Shown here: positions 27,435 to 35,301 of the stretch, piece after piece
Layout of the letters: each line of letters opens with the position of its first letter
Position numbering within the stretch: the first letter of the stretch is position 1
Source of the DNA: Lentzea jiangxiensis
GTDB taxonomy: Bacteria > Actinomycetota > Actinomycetes > Mycobacteriales > Pseudonocardiaceae
Assembly (NCBI RefSeq): GCF_900104175.1
Contig: NZ_FNIX01000003.1
Span: 62,001-126,000 of the forward strand
Length of the DNA: 64,000 nucleotides
Direction: 5' to 3'
Notes under the pieces: model-generated
Databases searched by the model: none
What the model was told of the DNA's origin: nothing
The model's input: the letters and a program-made list of their open reading frames with translations, nothing else
Made by a program: the position numbers and the translations under genes

Positions 27435-28414
27435 TGCTCCACACCTCCTGAGTGGACGTACTGGTCGGCGAAGCCGCGCCGCCACAGCTCGTAGGCGGGA
27501 ACGTCGTCCCGCCCGGGCCCGGCCGGCTTGAGGGCGCGGACCCGGTGCGCGGCCTCGTCCGCGCCGGTGCCGCACAGGATCTGGGTGGCGATGTGCGTGT
27601 GGTCGACGGCGAGGCCCGCGAGCACACGGGCTTCCGCGGCGAACGCGCTGCCCTGGGCCACCACCGCGCGGTGGCGTCCCGCGTGCTCGGCGAACCAGCG
27701 CAGCTCCTCGGGTCCGGCGCCGCCCGCGTAGGTCGCGGCGAGGCCCGCGCCCGCGTACAGGTCGGCCCGCCGCGTGTCGGGGAAGCCTTCGACCAGTTCG
27801 GCGACCCGGGCCGCGTCCGCACCTCCCACGAACCACAGCGCCCTGCCGATGCCCTGGTCGATCGCGCGGTTCGCGTACCAGGCCGGGCCGGAGAAGGGCC
27901 ACGGGAAGTCGGGTTCGCGGTAGTGGCCGTGCACGTACTTTCCGGTGTGGAAGTACGCCTGGTGGAAGCCGTAGCCGTCGAGCAGGAGCCATTGCAGCAG
28001 CTCGTCGCTCACCGCGAGCCGCGGCCAGCGGAACCTCGGCACGCGGGCCATCGCCCAGCCGACGCCCACGTAGACCATGTAGACGTGCTTCGCGCCTGCT
28101 CCCGCGAGGAACTCCGCCACCCGCCCACCGCCACCGAACGGCAGCGCGTCGAGCGTGGCGAACCCCATTCCCGCACCCTCGTAGGCGAAGCCGCGGAACT
28201 GCGGGGACACGGTGTCGAGGTGTCGTTCCACCTCGTCGGGCGCGCGTGCCTCCACCGCGGTCGCGAACCCGAAGAGGAAGTTCCGGCCGATGTTTTCCAG
28301 CAGTTCCTTCGCAGCCTCGTTCTTGTGGTGGAATCCACGTACTGAAAGCGTGGCCTCCGAACTCCTGGGCGTCAGCAACCGACGCCGCAAAACGCGCCAT
28401 CCCGCCTTGGTCAC
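27431..28414 (-). CDS. unbL: UnbL/E3 DUF1702 enediyne protein
   Basis: The protein has 327 residues. The GTG at 28414 is preceded by GGGGAGA; an upstream ATG at 28480 would add 22 poorly coding residues. The DUF1702 blocks are clear: TLSVRGF, QFRGFAYEGAGM, VYVGVGWAMARVPR, LLLDGYGFHQAYFH, AIDQGIGRALWFVGGAD and YAGAGLAATYAGG. It is placed directly before unbV and overlaps it, the cassette position of UnbL/E3. DUF1702 proteins are diagnostic of enediyne clusters but no reaction is known. The repeated aromatic and glycine blocks suggest a compact binding fold. Confidence 0.93.
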   Translation of the reverse strand: MTKAGWRVLRRRLLTPRSSEATLSVRGFHHKNEAAKELLENIGRNFLFGFATAVEARAPDEVERHLDTVSPQFRGFAYEGAGMGFATLDALPFGGGGRVAEFLAGAGAKHVYMVYVGVGWAMARVPRFRWPRLAVSDELLQWLLLDGYGFHQAYFHTGKYVHGHYREPDFPWPFSGPAWYANRAIDQGIGRALWFVGGADAARVAELVEGFPDTRRADLYAGAGLAATYAGGAGPEELRWFAEHAGRHRAVVAQGSAFAAEARVLAGLAVDHTHIATQILCGTGADEAAHRVRALKPAGPGRDDVPAYELWRRGFADQYVHSGGVEQ

Positions 28415-28504
28415 GATGCACTCTCCCCAAACATACGATTTCCCGCCACTATTCTTTGCATCACCGAGGCGGTCTGACATCTTCCAGCATGCTCGACCCT
28501 TTTC

Positions 28505-29473
28505 TCACCGCGTGAAATGTGCGCGAATGCGACTGCGCCACCGTTCGTACTCGGGCTCGGGACCCGCTTCGCCGGCGGACGTGGAGGAGGTCTCGACGAG
28601 GGTGACCGCGGCGGTCGCGGACAGGTCGCCCAGGGCGTGGACGGCCTGTGCCGCGCGGTCGTCGACGTGGCCGGCCGCCGCCTTGGCCATGACGGCGAGT
28701 GCGGCCCCCAGTGCGAGCTCGGGCGCCTGCGCCCCCGCCTCGGCCCGCAGCCACGCGAGGTCCGCGGGGGTGGCGCCACCGGCGAAGGTGGCGGCGAGCC
28801 CGACACCGCTCCAGAGGTCGGGGTGGCGGCGGCCGGTGAACCTCCGCACGGCGCTCGCGACGGCCTTCACGTCCGCGCCGTGGATGAACCACAGGGCGCG
28901 GCCCAGCCCTTGGTCGAAGGCCCGGGGGAAGTAGGAGGGCGTGTCCTGCCACGGGTACGGCTCCGGTGACCGCTGCCCGGCGACCCAGCGTTCGGGGTGG
29001 AAGTAGGCGCGGTCGAAGCCGTAGCCGTCGACGGCCAGCCAGGTGATCGCCGGGTGGTACCGGACGCCTTCGAGGTCGGGCACCACCTTGCGCCACAGCG
29101 GCCGGGGCAGCCGGGCCATGGCGAAGCCGATGCCTATGTAGGCGAGGAAGAGGTGCGGGAGACCGGGACCGCGCAGCAGGTCACGGGTGCGCTTGCCCCG
29201 GTCCATCGCGTCCAGGACCGTGCAGGCCATCGTCGCGCCCTCGTAGGCGAACCCGCGCAGCTCGGGCGCGACGAGCGACAACCTGCGTTCCAGCTCCCAC
29301 AGCCCGCGGCAGTCGATTCCCCATTCGAATCCCGCGATCACGGTCTGCGGAATCTGTTCCAGTGCCCGGGTCGTCTCCGATTCCGGAATCGAGAAACCGC
29401 GCGCCGCGAACGTGACGTCCACGAGAGCCGGTGCGAAAATCAATCGTCTGATGGAACCGAGCACCGTCGACAT
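28505..29473 (-). CDS. DUF1702 enediyne protein, E2-like
   Basis: The protein has 322 residues with GAGGAG before the ATG at 29473. It is a paralog of the neighbouring UnbL: TFAARGF, ELRGFAYEGATM, AYIGIGFAMARLPR, LAVDGYGFDRAYFHPERW, AFDQGLGRALWFIHGAD and WSGVGLAATFAGG. It is separated from UnbL by 90 bp and transcribed with it. In nine-membered clusters such as C-1027, E2 and E3 are such a pair. Their retention side by side suggests non-identical roles, possibly a complex. Confidence 0.9.
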   Translation of the reverse strand: MSTVLGSIRRLIFAPALVDVTFAARGFSIPESETTRALEQIPQTVIAGFEWGIDCRGLWELERRLSLVAPELRGFAYEGATMACTVLDAMDRGKRTRDLLRGPGLPHLFLAYIGIGFAMARLPRPLWRKVVPDLEGVRYHPAITWLAVDGYGFDRAYFHPERWVAGQRSPEPYPWQDTPSYFPRAFDQGLGRALWFIHGADVKAVASAVRRFTGRRHPDLWSGVGLAATFAGGATPADLAWLRAEAGAQAPELALGAALAVMAKAAAGHVDDRAAQAVHALGDLSATAAVTLVETSSTSAGEAGPEPEYERWRSRIRAHFTR

Positions 29474-29549
29474 CAGCGCTCCTCTACTAGGCTCCTCCCA
29501 TCTTCATCCGCACCTGTGGCAATTTGCATCTTTCCAATTGCGGTGCCGC

Positions 29550-30212
29550 TCAGCCGTTCTCGTCCGCGAGGTCGTGGCCCAGTCTGCGGGCAGCCGTGAG
29601 CGCCACCGTGCCCAGGACGATGGACACCAGCAGGCGTTCCGCGCACTCCCGCGTGGCACCGGCGCCGCGCGCCTGGTCCGCCTCGGCGGCCGCGACCGCC
29701 GCCCCCGCCCGCAGGTAGGCCTCCAGCAGGGCGTCGTCGGGCGCGTGTCCCGCGAGTTCCAGGCTCGCCAGCACGCCGGCCAGCTCGGCCGCGGCGGCGT
29801 TGTCGCCCGCGACCTTGCGCCCGTCCTTCGCCAGCACCTCGTCGACGCGGTCGCGCCACTTCGCCCGCACCTCCCCGACGGGGCCGGGCGCTGTGGAGTC
29901 GGGCGCGGTGGAATCGGGCGCGGTGGAGTCCGGCGCACTGGTGCGGGAGATCGCGGTGAGCACGTCCGGCACCCTGACGTCGACGCTGCCGCCGACGAGC
30001 TCGGCGACCGCGGCGACGGGCAGGCCGCCGCGGTCGACGAGTGCGCGCACGACGCGAAGCCTGCGGACGTGGCTCTCGTCGTAGCGCATCTGGTTCGGCC
30101 CGGTCCTCCTGCCGGGGTGCAGCAGGCCGGACCGCAGGTAGAACTTGATCGTCGGAATGCTGACCTGCGCGAGGCGGCTCAGCCCCGCGATCCGCAGGCC
30201 GTCGCCCGTCAC
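29550..30212 (-). CDS. MerR-family transcriptional regulator
   Basis: This protein of about 220 residues has the MerR winged helix at its start (IAGLSRLAQVSIPTIKFYLRSGLLHPGRR, then RYDESHVRRLRVVRALVDRGG). A GTG at 30212 overlaps the stop of the membrane protein in the GTGA manner common here; an ATG at 30218 is the alternative. A linker with three APDST repeats separates it from a C-terminal helical region (about 120-215). No cysteine metal site is visible, so the effector is likely an organic ligand or it acts as a helical dimer only. It sits between the membrane protein and the E2-like gene, 76 bp before the latter, so it may control the whole PKS train. Confidence 0.85.
   Translation of the reverse strand: MTGDGLRIAGLSRLAQVSIPTIKFYLRSGLLHPGRRTGPNQMRYDESHVRRLRVVRALVDRGGLPVAAVAELVGGSVDVRVPDVLTAISRTSAPDSTAPDSTAPDSTAPGPVGEVRAKWRDRVDEVLAKDGRKVAGDNAAAAELAGVLASLELAGHAPDDALLEAYLRAGAAVAAAEADQARGAGATRECAERLLVSIVLGTVALTAARRLGHDLADENG
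29886..29930. repeat. Three tandem 15-bp units inside the MerR gene
   Basis: Three copies of a 15-base unit close to GGGCGCGGTGGAGTC lie at 29886-29900, 29901-29915 and 29916-29930, and encode APDST three times in the linker of the MerR protein. In-frame length makes copy-number change tolerable. Confidence 0.85.
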
Positions 30213-31177
30213 GCCCATGGCGCCGTCGGGTACCACGGGATCAGCTCGCGACGGGCGAGCAGCCGCACGTCCCAGTACAGGAAGGTGAAGACGCCCACGG
30301 TGATCAGCGCGACGCCGGTGATCACCGCGAGCCGCACCGGCTTCTCCGTCAACCACCGCCGGACCCGGTCGCCCAGGAACGCCGCGGTGGCCACGAGCGC
30401 CAGGGCGAGCACCGCGATGTTGCCGAGGGACTGCAGGCAGAACGCGGCAGCTCCGTAGAGGGGGTTGCCGCTCTCCGCCGCGTCGCGGAACAGCTGGCGG
30501 AACAGGCCGAACGGGCGGCCGATCAGGAACCCTCCGATGAGCACACCCATGAACACCATGGGGGCGTTGGGATAGCGCTTCGCGATGCGCGCGAACGGGT
30601 CGCGGACCACGCCCAGCGCGGCGAGACCGAGGTAGGTCATCGTCAGGCCGATCACGCCGAACACGACCAGGGACTGCACGCTGCGGCCGGACAGCGTGCC
30701 CGCGACGTTCTGCGCGGTCGAGAACTGCGGCATCGAGGTGCCCACGAGTCCGACGATCGCGCCGTAGACCGCGGACACCGACAGCATGCCCGCCGACAGC
30801 CACAGCAACGGCTTGAGCGCGCCGCGGACCCGTTCGGCACGGCTGCTGGAGCCGCCCAGCATCGGCGCCATCGCCCCGAACGCCGCGATGTTGCAGGCGG
30901 TGAACGTGCCCGCGAGACCCGTGACGAACGCGAACGCGATGCCGGCGGCCGTCCCGGCGATCGGCGTGGCCTTGGCGTCGTGGCCGAGCAACGTGTTCGC
31001 GACGTTGTCCCCGATGGTCGAGTCCACGAAGTGCGCCGACCACACGACCGTCAACGCGAAGCCCGCGAGCGCGCTCAGCAGGACGAGCAGTCCGCGCCTG
31101 CGCGGGAAGTGGCCGTTGACGAACGCGGATGTGGCGATCGGCCGCACTGGTGCCGGTGCGGTCTGTTCCGTCGACAT
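30209..31177 (-). CDS. Multi-pass membrane protein of unknown function (CcdA/DsbD-like helices)
   Basis: This 322-residue protein starts at ATG 31177 with GGAGGAG upstream. About seven hydrophobic helices are visible. The segment GTFTACNIAAFGAMAPMLGG resembles the proline/cysteine-containing helix of CcdA/DsbD-type thiol electron carriers, but only one cysteine of the expected pair is present there, with another late in the protein (AAFCLQSLGN). Function is therefore uncertain; transport or thiol redox are both possible. It is the first gene of the minus-strand train ending at 17804 and is divergent from the NAD-dependent epimerase-like gene. It forms a tight pair with the MerR regulator. Confidence 0.7.
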   Translation of the reverse strand: MSTEQTAPAPVRPIATSAFVNGHFPRRRGLLVLLSALAGFALTVVWSAHFVDSTIGDNVANTLLGHDAKATPIAGTAAGIAFAFVTGLAGTFTACNIAAFGAMAPMLGGSSSRAERVRGALKPLLWLSAGMLSVSAVYGAIVGLVGTSMPQFSTAQNVAGTLSGRSVQSLVVFGVIGLTMTYLGLAALGVVRDPFARIAKRYPNAPMVFMGVLIGGFLIGRPFGLFRQLFRDAAESGNPLYGAAAFCLQSLGNIAVLALALVATAAFLGDRVRRWLTEKPVRLAVITGVALITVGVFTFLYWDVRLLARRELIPWYPTAPWA

Positions 31178-31375
31178 GGGTGTTCTCCTCCGCCGCCTAC
31201 ATTCATCCACAAAGGACTTGCGCTGCTGCGCCTATCACAGAATGGAGGTGGCGTGGCGACAATCGCTTATCCCAGAGTGCGGGGTTGTGACGCGGCGGAC
31301 ATCGCACTCTCGAAGAAGCAGCACGACCGCCGCGCGGGCAGGCTGGCGTTCGTCGTCGCGGCGAACGGGGTGCGG

Positions 31376-32320
31376 ATGCTGGTGAGCGTGACCGGAGGGA
31401 CGGGTTTCGTCGGATCGCACTCGGTCGCGGCGGTCATCGCGGCCGGGCACCGGGTCCGCCTCCTCACGAGGAACCCTCGGGCGGTGCCGGAGGTGCTGCG
31501 CCCGCTGGGCGTCGATCCCGCCGGCGTCGAGGTGGTCGCCGGTGCCGCGACGGACCCCGGCCGGGTGGCGGAACTGGTGCGCGGCGCGGACGCCGTGCTG
31601 CACGCCGCTGCCGTCTACTCGTTCGACCGGCGCCGGCGCCAGGAGATGCGGCGCACGAACGCGCTCGCCACCGAGACGGTGCTGGGGGCGGCGCGGAAGG
31701 CGGGGGTCGGGCGGGTCGTGCACGTGTCGAGCTTCGTGGCGCTCGGCGGCGCGGTGCTCGACGAGAACTCCCCCGTGACGACGTCTTCCGAGCCGTACGC
31801 GGCGTCGAAGGCCGCGGCGGAGAAGGTCGCGCGGGAGCACGGCGCCGTGATCAGCTACCCGCCCGCGTTGCTCGGGCCGCACGACCCGCGGCTGGGCGAC
31901 CAGACCGCGCGCCTGCGGGCCACCCTGCGCGGGCTCATGCCGATCTGGCCGACCGGCGGCTTCCCGCTGGGCGACGTCCGCGACACGGCGGCGTTGCACG
32001 CCCGTCTGCTCACCGGCGGTCCGTCCCGGTGTTTCGGACCGGGCCGGTTCGTCTCGACGCGCGACTACGTCCGGACGTTGCGGGAGGTCACCGGGCGCCG
32101 GTTGCCCGCCGTGTTCCTGCCCGCCGCGGCGCTGGTGCCGGTGGGGGTGGCCGCCGACGCGCTGCAGCGGGTGTGGCCGTGGCCCGTCCCGGTGCAGGGC
32201 GGGGCGATCCGCACGTGCCGGGCCGCGCAGAGCACCGCCTCGTCCGGGCCCGCCCGGCCGCTGGCGGAGACGATGGCCGACACCGTGCGCTGGCTGCGTG
32301 ACGCGGGGAGGGTGGCATGA
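31376..32320 (+). CDS. NAD(P)-dependent epimerase/dehydratase-like SDR protein
   Basis: The protein has 314 residues from ATG 31376, giving MLVSVTGGTGFVGSHSVAA, the extended-SDR cofactor loop GxxGxxG at once. The VVHVSSFVALGG and YAASKAAAEK segments supply the catalytic Ser and the YxxxK pair. A GTG at 31253 with GGAGG close by could add 41 residues whose later codons look coding, so the start is not certain. SDR proteins of this sort (dihydroflavonol reductase-like) reduce or epimerise small substrates. It is coupled by ATGA to an acyl-CoA carboxylase subunit. Whether this operon belongs to the enediyne pathway is unclear. Confidence 0.82.
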   Translation: MLVSVTGGTGFVGSHSVAAVIAAGHRVRLLTRNPRAVPEVLRPLGVDPAGVEVVAGAATDPGRVAELVRGADAVLHAAAVYSFDRRRRQEMRRTNALATETVLGAARKAGVGRVVHVSSFVALGGAVLDENSPVTTSSEPYAASKAAAEKVAREHGAVISYPPALLGPHDPRLGDQTARLRATLRGLMPIWPTGGFPLGDVRDTAALHARLLTGGPSRCFGPGRFVSTRDYVRTLREVTGRRLPAVFLPAAALVPVGVAADALQRVWPWPVPVQGGAIRTCRAAQSTASSGPARPLAETMADTVRWLRDAGRVA

Positions 32321-33948
32321 CCGACCTGTCCGAACGGTCGCTGCGGCGGGTCGACTTCGTGCCGGTGAGCGTGCCCCGCCCCGCCCCGGTGGCGGAACCG
32401 CGGTCGATGCGGTCCGTGCTGGACGAGTCCGACCGGCTGCGGTCGCGCATCGTGACCGGTGACGAGAACGCCGTCGCCCGGCAGCACGCACTCGGCAAGC
32501 ACACCGCCCGCGAACGGCTCGACCTGCTGCTCGACCCCGGCTCGTTCACCGAGATCGACCTGTACCGGCGCCACCAGGCGAGGGGGATGAAGATCTCCGA
32601 GAACCGGCCGCACACCGACGGTGTGATCGCGGGTTCCGGCACGATCGACGGACGCCGGGTGTTCGTCTACGCCCAGGACTTCTCGGTGTTCGGCGGGTCC
32701 CTCGGCGAAGCGCACGCCTCGAAGATCCACAAGGTGATGGACCTGGCGCTCTCCACCGGCTGCCCGTTGATCGGGCTCAACGACAGCGGTGGAGCCCGCA
32801 TCCAGGAGGGGGTGATGGCCCTCAACGCCTACGGCGGCATCTTCCGCCGGCACGTGGCGGCGTCCGGGATCATCCCGCAGATCAGCGTCGTGATCGGCCC
32901 CTGCGCGGGCGGCGCCGCCTACTCCCCCGCGCTGACCGACTTCACGTTCATGGTGCGCGGCACGGCGAAGATGTACCTGACCGGACCGGACGTCGTCGCG
33001 GCCGTCAACGGCGAAGTCGTGACGCACGAGGAACTCGGCGGTGCGGACGTCCACGGCAGCCAGTCCGGTGTCGCCACGTTCGTCCACGACGACGAAGAGA
33101 GCTGCCTCGCGGACGTGCGGTACCTCGTGTCCCTGTTGCCCGCCAACAACCTCGACAGCCCACCGCACGACGGCCCGGTCGGCGCCACGACCGACGAACG
33201 GCCGCGGCTCGCCCAGCTCGTGCCCGTGGAGCCGAACAAGCCGTACGACATGCGCTCGGTCGTGGCCGAGGTGCTGGACGACGGCGAGTTCATCGAGGTG
33301 CACGAACACTGGGCCGGGAACGTGATCTGCGCCCTGGGCCGCGTCGACGGCCGGCCGGTGGGCGTCGTGGGCAACCAGCCCCTGGTGCTCGCCGGCGTGC
33401 TCGACTCGGCCGCGGCGCAGAAGGCGGCGCGGTTCGTGCGGTTCTGCGACGCCTTCAACATCCCGCTGATCACGCTGGTGGACGTGCCCGGTTTCCTGCC
33501 GGGCACGGCCCAGGAGCAGGGCGGCGCGATCCGGCACGGCGCGAAGCTGCTCTACGCCTACTGCGAGGCCACGGTCCCGCGCATCCAGGTGATCATCCGC
33601 AAGGCCTACGGCGGCGCGTACATCGTGATGGACTCCCGCTCGATCGGCTCGGACGTGTCCCTGGCCTGGCCCACCAACGAGATCGCGGTCATGGGGGCGG
33701 AAGGCGCGGTGAACGTGCTGTTCCGCAAGGAGCTCACGGCGGCGGCCGACCCGGCGGCGCTGCGGGCGGAACTGATCGCCGAGTACCAGGAGCAGCTCAT
33801 GCACCCGCACTACGCCGCCGAACGCGGCCTGGTCGACGACGTCATCGACCCCGCGCAGACGCGGGCGGCGATCGCCCGGGGCCTGGAGATGATGAGCACG
33901 AAACGTGCCTCCGCGCCGCCGCGCAAGCACGGGAACGTGCCGCTGTGA
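32317..33948 (+). CDS. Acyl-CoA carboxylase beta (carboxyltransferase) subunit
   Basis: The protein has 543 residues, the usual length for AccD/PccB. Both crotonase-like halves are complete: the acyl-CoA oxyanion region LNDSGGARIQEG and PCAGGAAYSPALTDF in the N-half, and the biotin-side DVPGFLPGTAQEQGG and KAYGGAYIVM in the C-half. It transfers CO2 from carboxybiotin to acetyl- or propionyl-CoA. No biotinylated alpha subunit or epsilon subunit is nearby, so it must borrow a housekeeping one. It overlaps both neighbours by 4 bp. Supplying malonyl-CoA to PksE is an attractive inference, not shown. Confidence 0.92.
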   Translation: MTDLSERSLRRVDFVPVSVPRPAPVAEPRSMRSVLDESDRLRSRIVTGDENAVARQHALGKHTARERLDLLLDPGSFTEIDLYRRHQARGMKISENRPHTDGVIAGSGTIDGRRVFVYAQDFSVFGGSLGEAHASKIHKVMDLALSTGCPLIGLNDSGGARIQEGVMALNAYGGIFRRHVAASGIIPQISVVIGPCAGGAAYSPALTDFTFMVRGTAKMYLTGPDVVAAVNGEVVTHEELGGADVHGSQSGVATFVHDDEESCLADVRYLVSLLPANNLDSPPHDGPVGATTDERPRLAQLVPVEPNKPYDMRSVVAEVLDDGEFIEVHEHWAGNVICALGRVDGRPVGVVGNQPLVLAGVLDSAAAQKAARFVRFCDAFNIPLITLVDVPGFLPGTAQEQGGAIRHGAKLLYAYCEATVPRIQVIIRKAYGGAYIVMDSRSIGSDVSLAWPTNEIAVMGAEGAVNVLFRKELTAAADPAALRAELIAEYQEQLMHPHYAAERGLVDDVIDPAQTRAAIARGLEMMSTKRASAPPRKHGNVPL

Positions 33949-34586
33949 GCGCGCCCGACCACCTGCTGTACCGGCAGGTCCGCCTCGACATCGGGCTGCT
34001 GGCGGCACGGCGGGTCGCCACCGCGCCGGTGCCCGCTTGTCCGGGGTGGACGGTGACGGACCTGGTGGCGCACCTCGTGGAGGTCGCGGCGAGCGTGGCC
34101 GCCCGGCTGGGTTCCCCCGCGGGCACGGCTCCACGAGGTATGACCGACGTCGATCTCGCCCTGGCGGAGTGGGAGCGCGTCTGCCACGTCCTCGAGCCGC
34201 TGGTCGAACTGGAGGGCCCGCGCTCGGCCGGGCGGATGGTGATGGACGCGTTCACCCATCTCCTCGACCTGCACGCCGCCCTGGACGTCCCGCCCGATCC
34301 CGGGCACCCCGCCTACCCCAGCACGCTGGACCTGCTCGTCGGCGGCTTCTCCGCCTCCGTGAAGGCGCACGGCCTGCCCGCCCTGCGGATCGAGAGTCCC
34401 ACGGCCACGTGGACGGCGGGCGACGGCCCGGTCGTCCGCACGCTGCGAGCCGGAACCCACGACCTGCACCGGAGCCTCGCCGGTCGGCGGTCCCACGCCG
34501 AGATCGCGGCGCTGGACTGGGACGGCGCGCACGAACCGTGGCTGCCCGCCTTCCGCTGGGGCCCGTTCACCCCGCCTGTGGACTGA
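33945..34586 (+). CDS. Maleylpyruvate isomerase-family (mycothiol-type DinB) protein
   Basis: This 213-residue protein starts at a GTG overlapping the carboxylase stop (GTGA). The N-terminal PVPACPGWTVTDLVAHLVEVA is the MDMPI_N signature with the metal-binding histidine in VAHL; HLLDLHAAL later provides further histidines. The family uses mycothiol or a metal for small-molecule isomerisation or thiol transfer. It is the last gene of the 31376-34586 operon and its end overlaps the convergent TetR gene by 20 bp. It is a second DinB-fold protein in the cluster region besides the one at 3397. Confidence 0.8.
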   Translation: MSAPDHLLYRQVRLDIGLLAARRVATAPVPACPGWTVTDLVAHLVEVAASVAARLGSPAGTAPRGMTDVDLALAEWERVCHVLEPLVELEGPRSAGRMVMDAFTHLLDLHAALDVPPDPGHPAYPSTLDLLVGGFSASVKAHGLPALRIESPTATWTAGDGPVVRTLRAGTHDLHRSLAGRRSHAEIAALDWDGAHEPWLPAFRWGPFTPPVD

Positions 34587-35241
34587 GCTCGCGCTCGATG
34601 CGCCGGCGTGACGACCGCACGGACCGCGTCGCCGCGTCCGGCCGGTCGCCCGCCCCCACCATCAGTGCGACGAGCTGGGGCTCGAACAGCGCCTCGCCGT
34701 CGAGCGGCGCCGCCAGGTACCCGCCCAGTTCCAGGGTCACGAGGCCGTGAGTGGCGATCCACATCTGGTGTGCGACGTGCGCGACGTCGGCGTCGGCGAA
34801 CCGGCCCGCCGCCACGCACTTCGCCACGCACTCCACGACGCTCGTCAGGGTGTACCGGCCGTGCTGGCGGTCGTCGTCGGTCAGCGAGAAGCCGCTGAGC
34901 GAAGCGCCCCCGAACATCACGCTGTACAGGTGGGGGTTGGCCAGCGCGTTCATCCGGTACGCCCGGCCGAGCAGCGCCATGTCCGCGACCGGGTCGGACG
35001 TCGAGCGCACGGCCGTCAGGTGGCGTTCCAGCCGCTGGAACCCTTCGTGCACCACTTCCCGCACCAGGCCGCTCATCCCGCCGAAGTAGGTGTACACGGC
35101 CATCGTCGAGGTGCCGGCCTCCGCCGCGATGCGCCGCGTCGAGAGGGCCTGGGGTCCTTCGGTGGCGAGCAACGCGGCGGCGATCTCGATGAGGACGGTG
35201 TGGGTGCGCGGGTCCATTCGGCGTGGGCTCACCTTTGACAT
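34567..35241 (-). CDS. TetR/AcrR-family repressor
   Basis: The protein has up to 224 residues. The N-terminal helix-turn-helix (ALSTRRIAAEAGTSTMAVYTYFGGMSGL) is typical, and the C-terminal part resembles the WHG-type ligand domain (HQMWIATHGLVTLELGGYL). The ATG at 35241 has no ribosome site and abuts the operator, so translation may be leaderless or start at ATG 35217, 24 bases inside, behind AAGGTGA. It is divergent from the carotenoid-oxygenase-like gene and shares an operator-bearing promoter with it. It most likely represses itself and that gene, being released by a lipophilic ligand. Confidence 0.9.
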   Translation of the reverse strand: MSKVSPRRMDPRTHTVLIEIAAALLATEGPQALSTRRIAAEAGTSTMAVYTYFGGMSGLVREVVHEGFQRLERHLTAVRSTSDPVADMALLGRAYRMNALANPHLYSVMFGGASLSGFSLTDDDRQHGRYTLTSVVECVAKCVAAGRFADADVAHVAHQMWIATHGLVTLELGGYLAAPLDGEALFEPQLVALMVGAGDRPDAATRSVRSSRRRIERELSPQAG

Positions 35242-35243
35242 TG

Positions 35244-35284
35244 TTGCATAACGGCGATATGTTTAGCACAACGCTGTTATGCAA
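35244..35284. promoter_or_regulatory. TetR operator, 13-bp inverted repeat
   Basis: TTGCATAACGGCG (35244-35256) and CGCTGTTATGCAA (35272-35284) are inverted copies with a single mismatch and a 15-base spacer. They fill the gap between the TetR gene and the GTG start at 35302, so binding would block both divergent promoters. Confidence 0.8.
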
Positions 35285-35301
35285 TGGTCGGAGGTGCGTC
35301 C

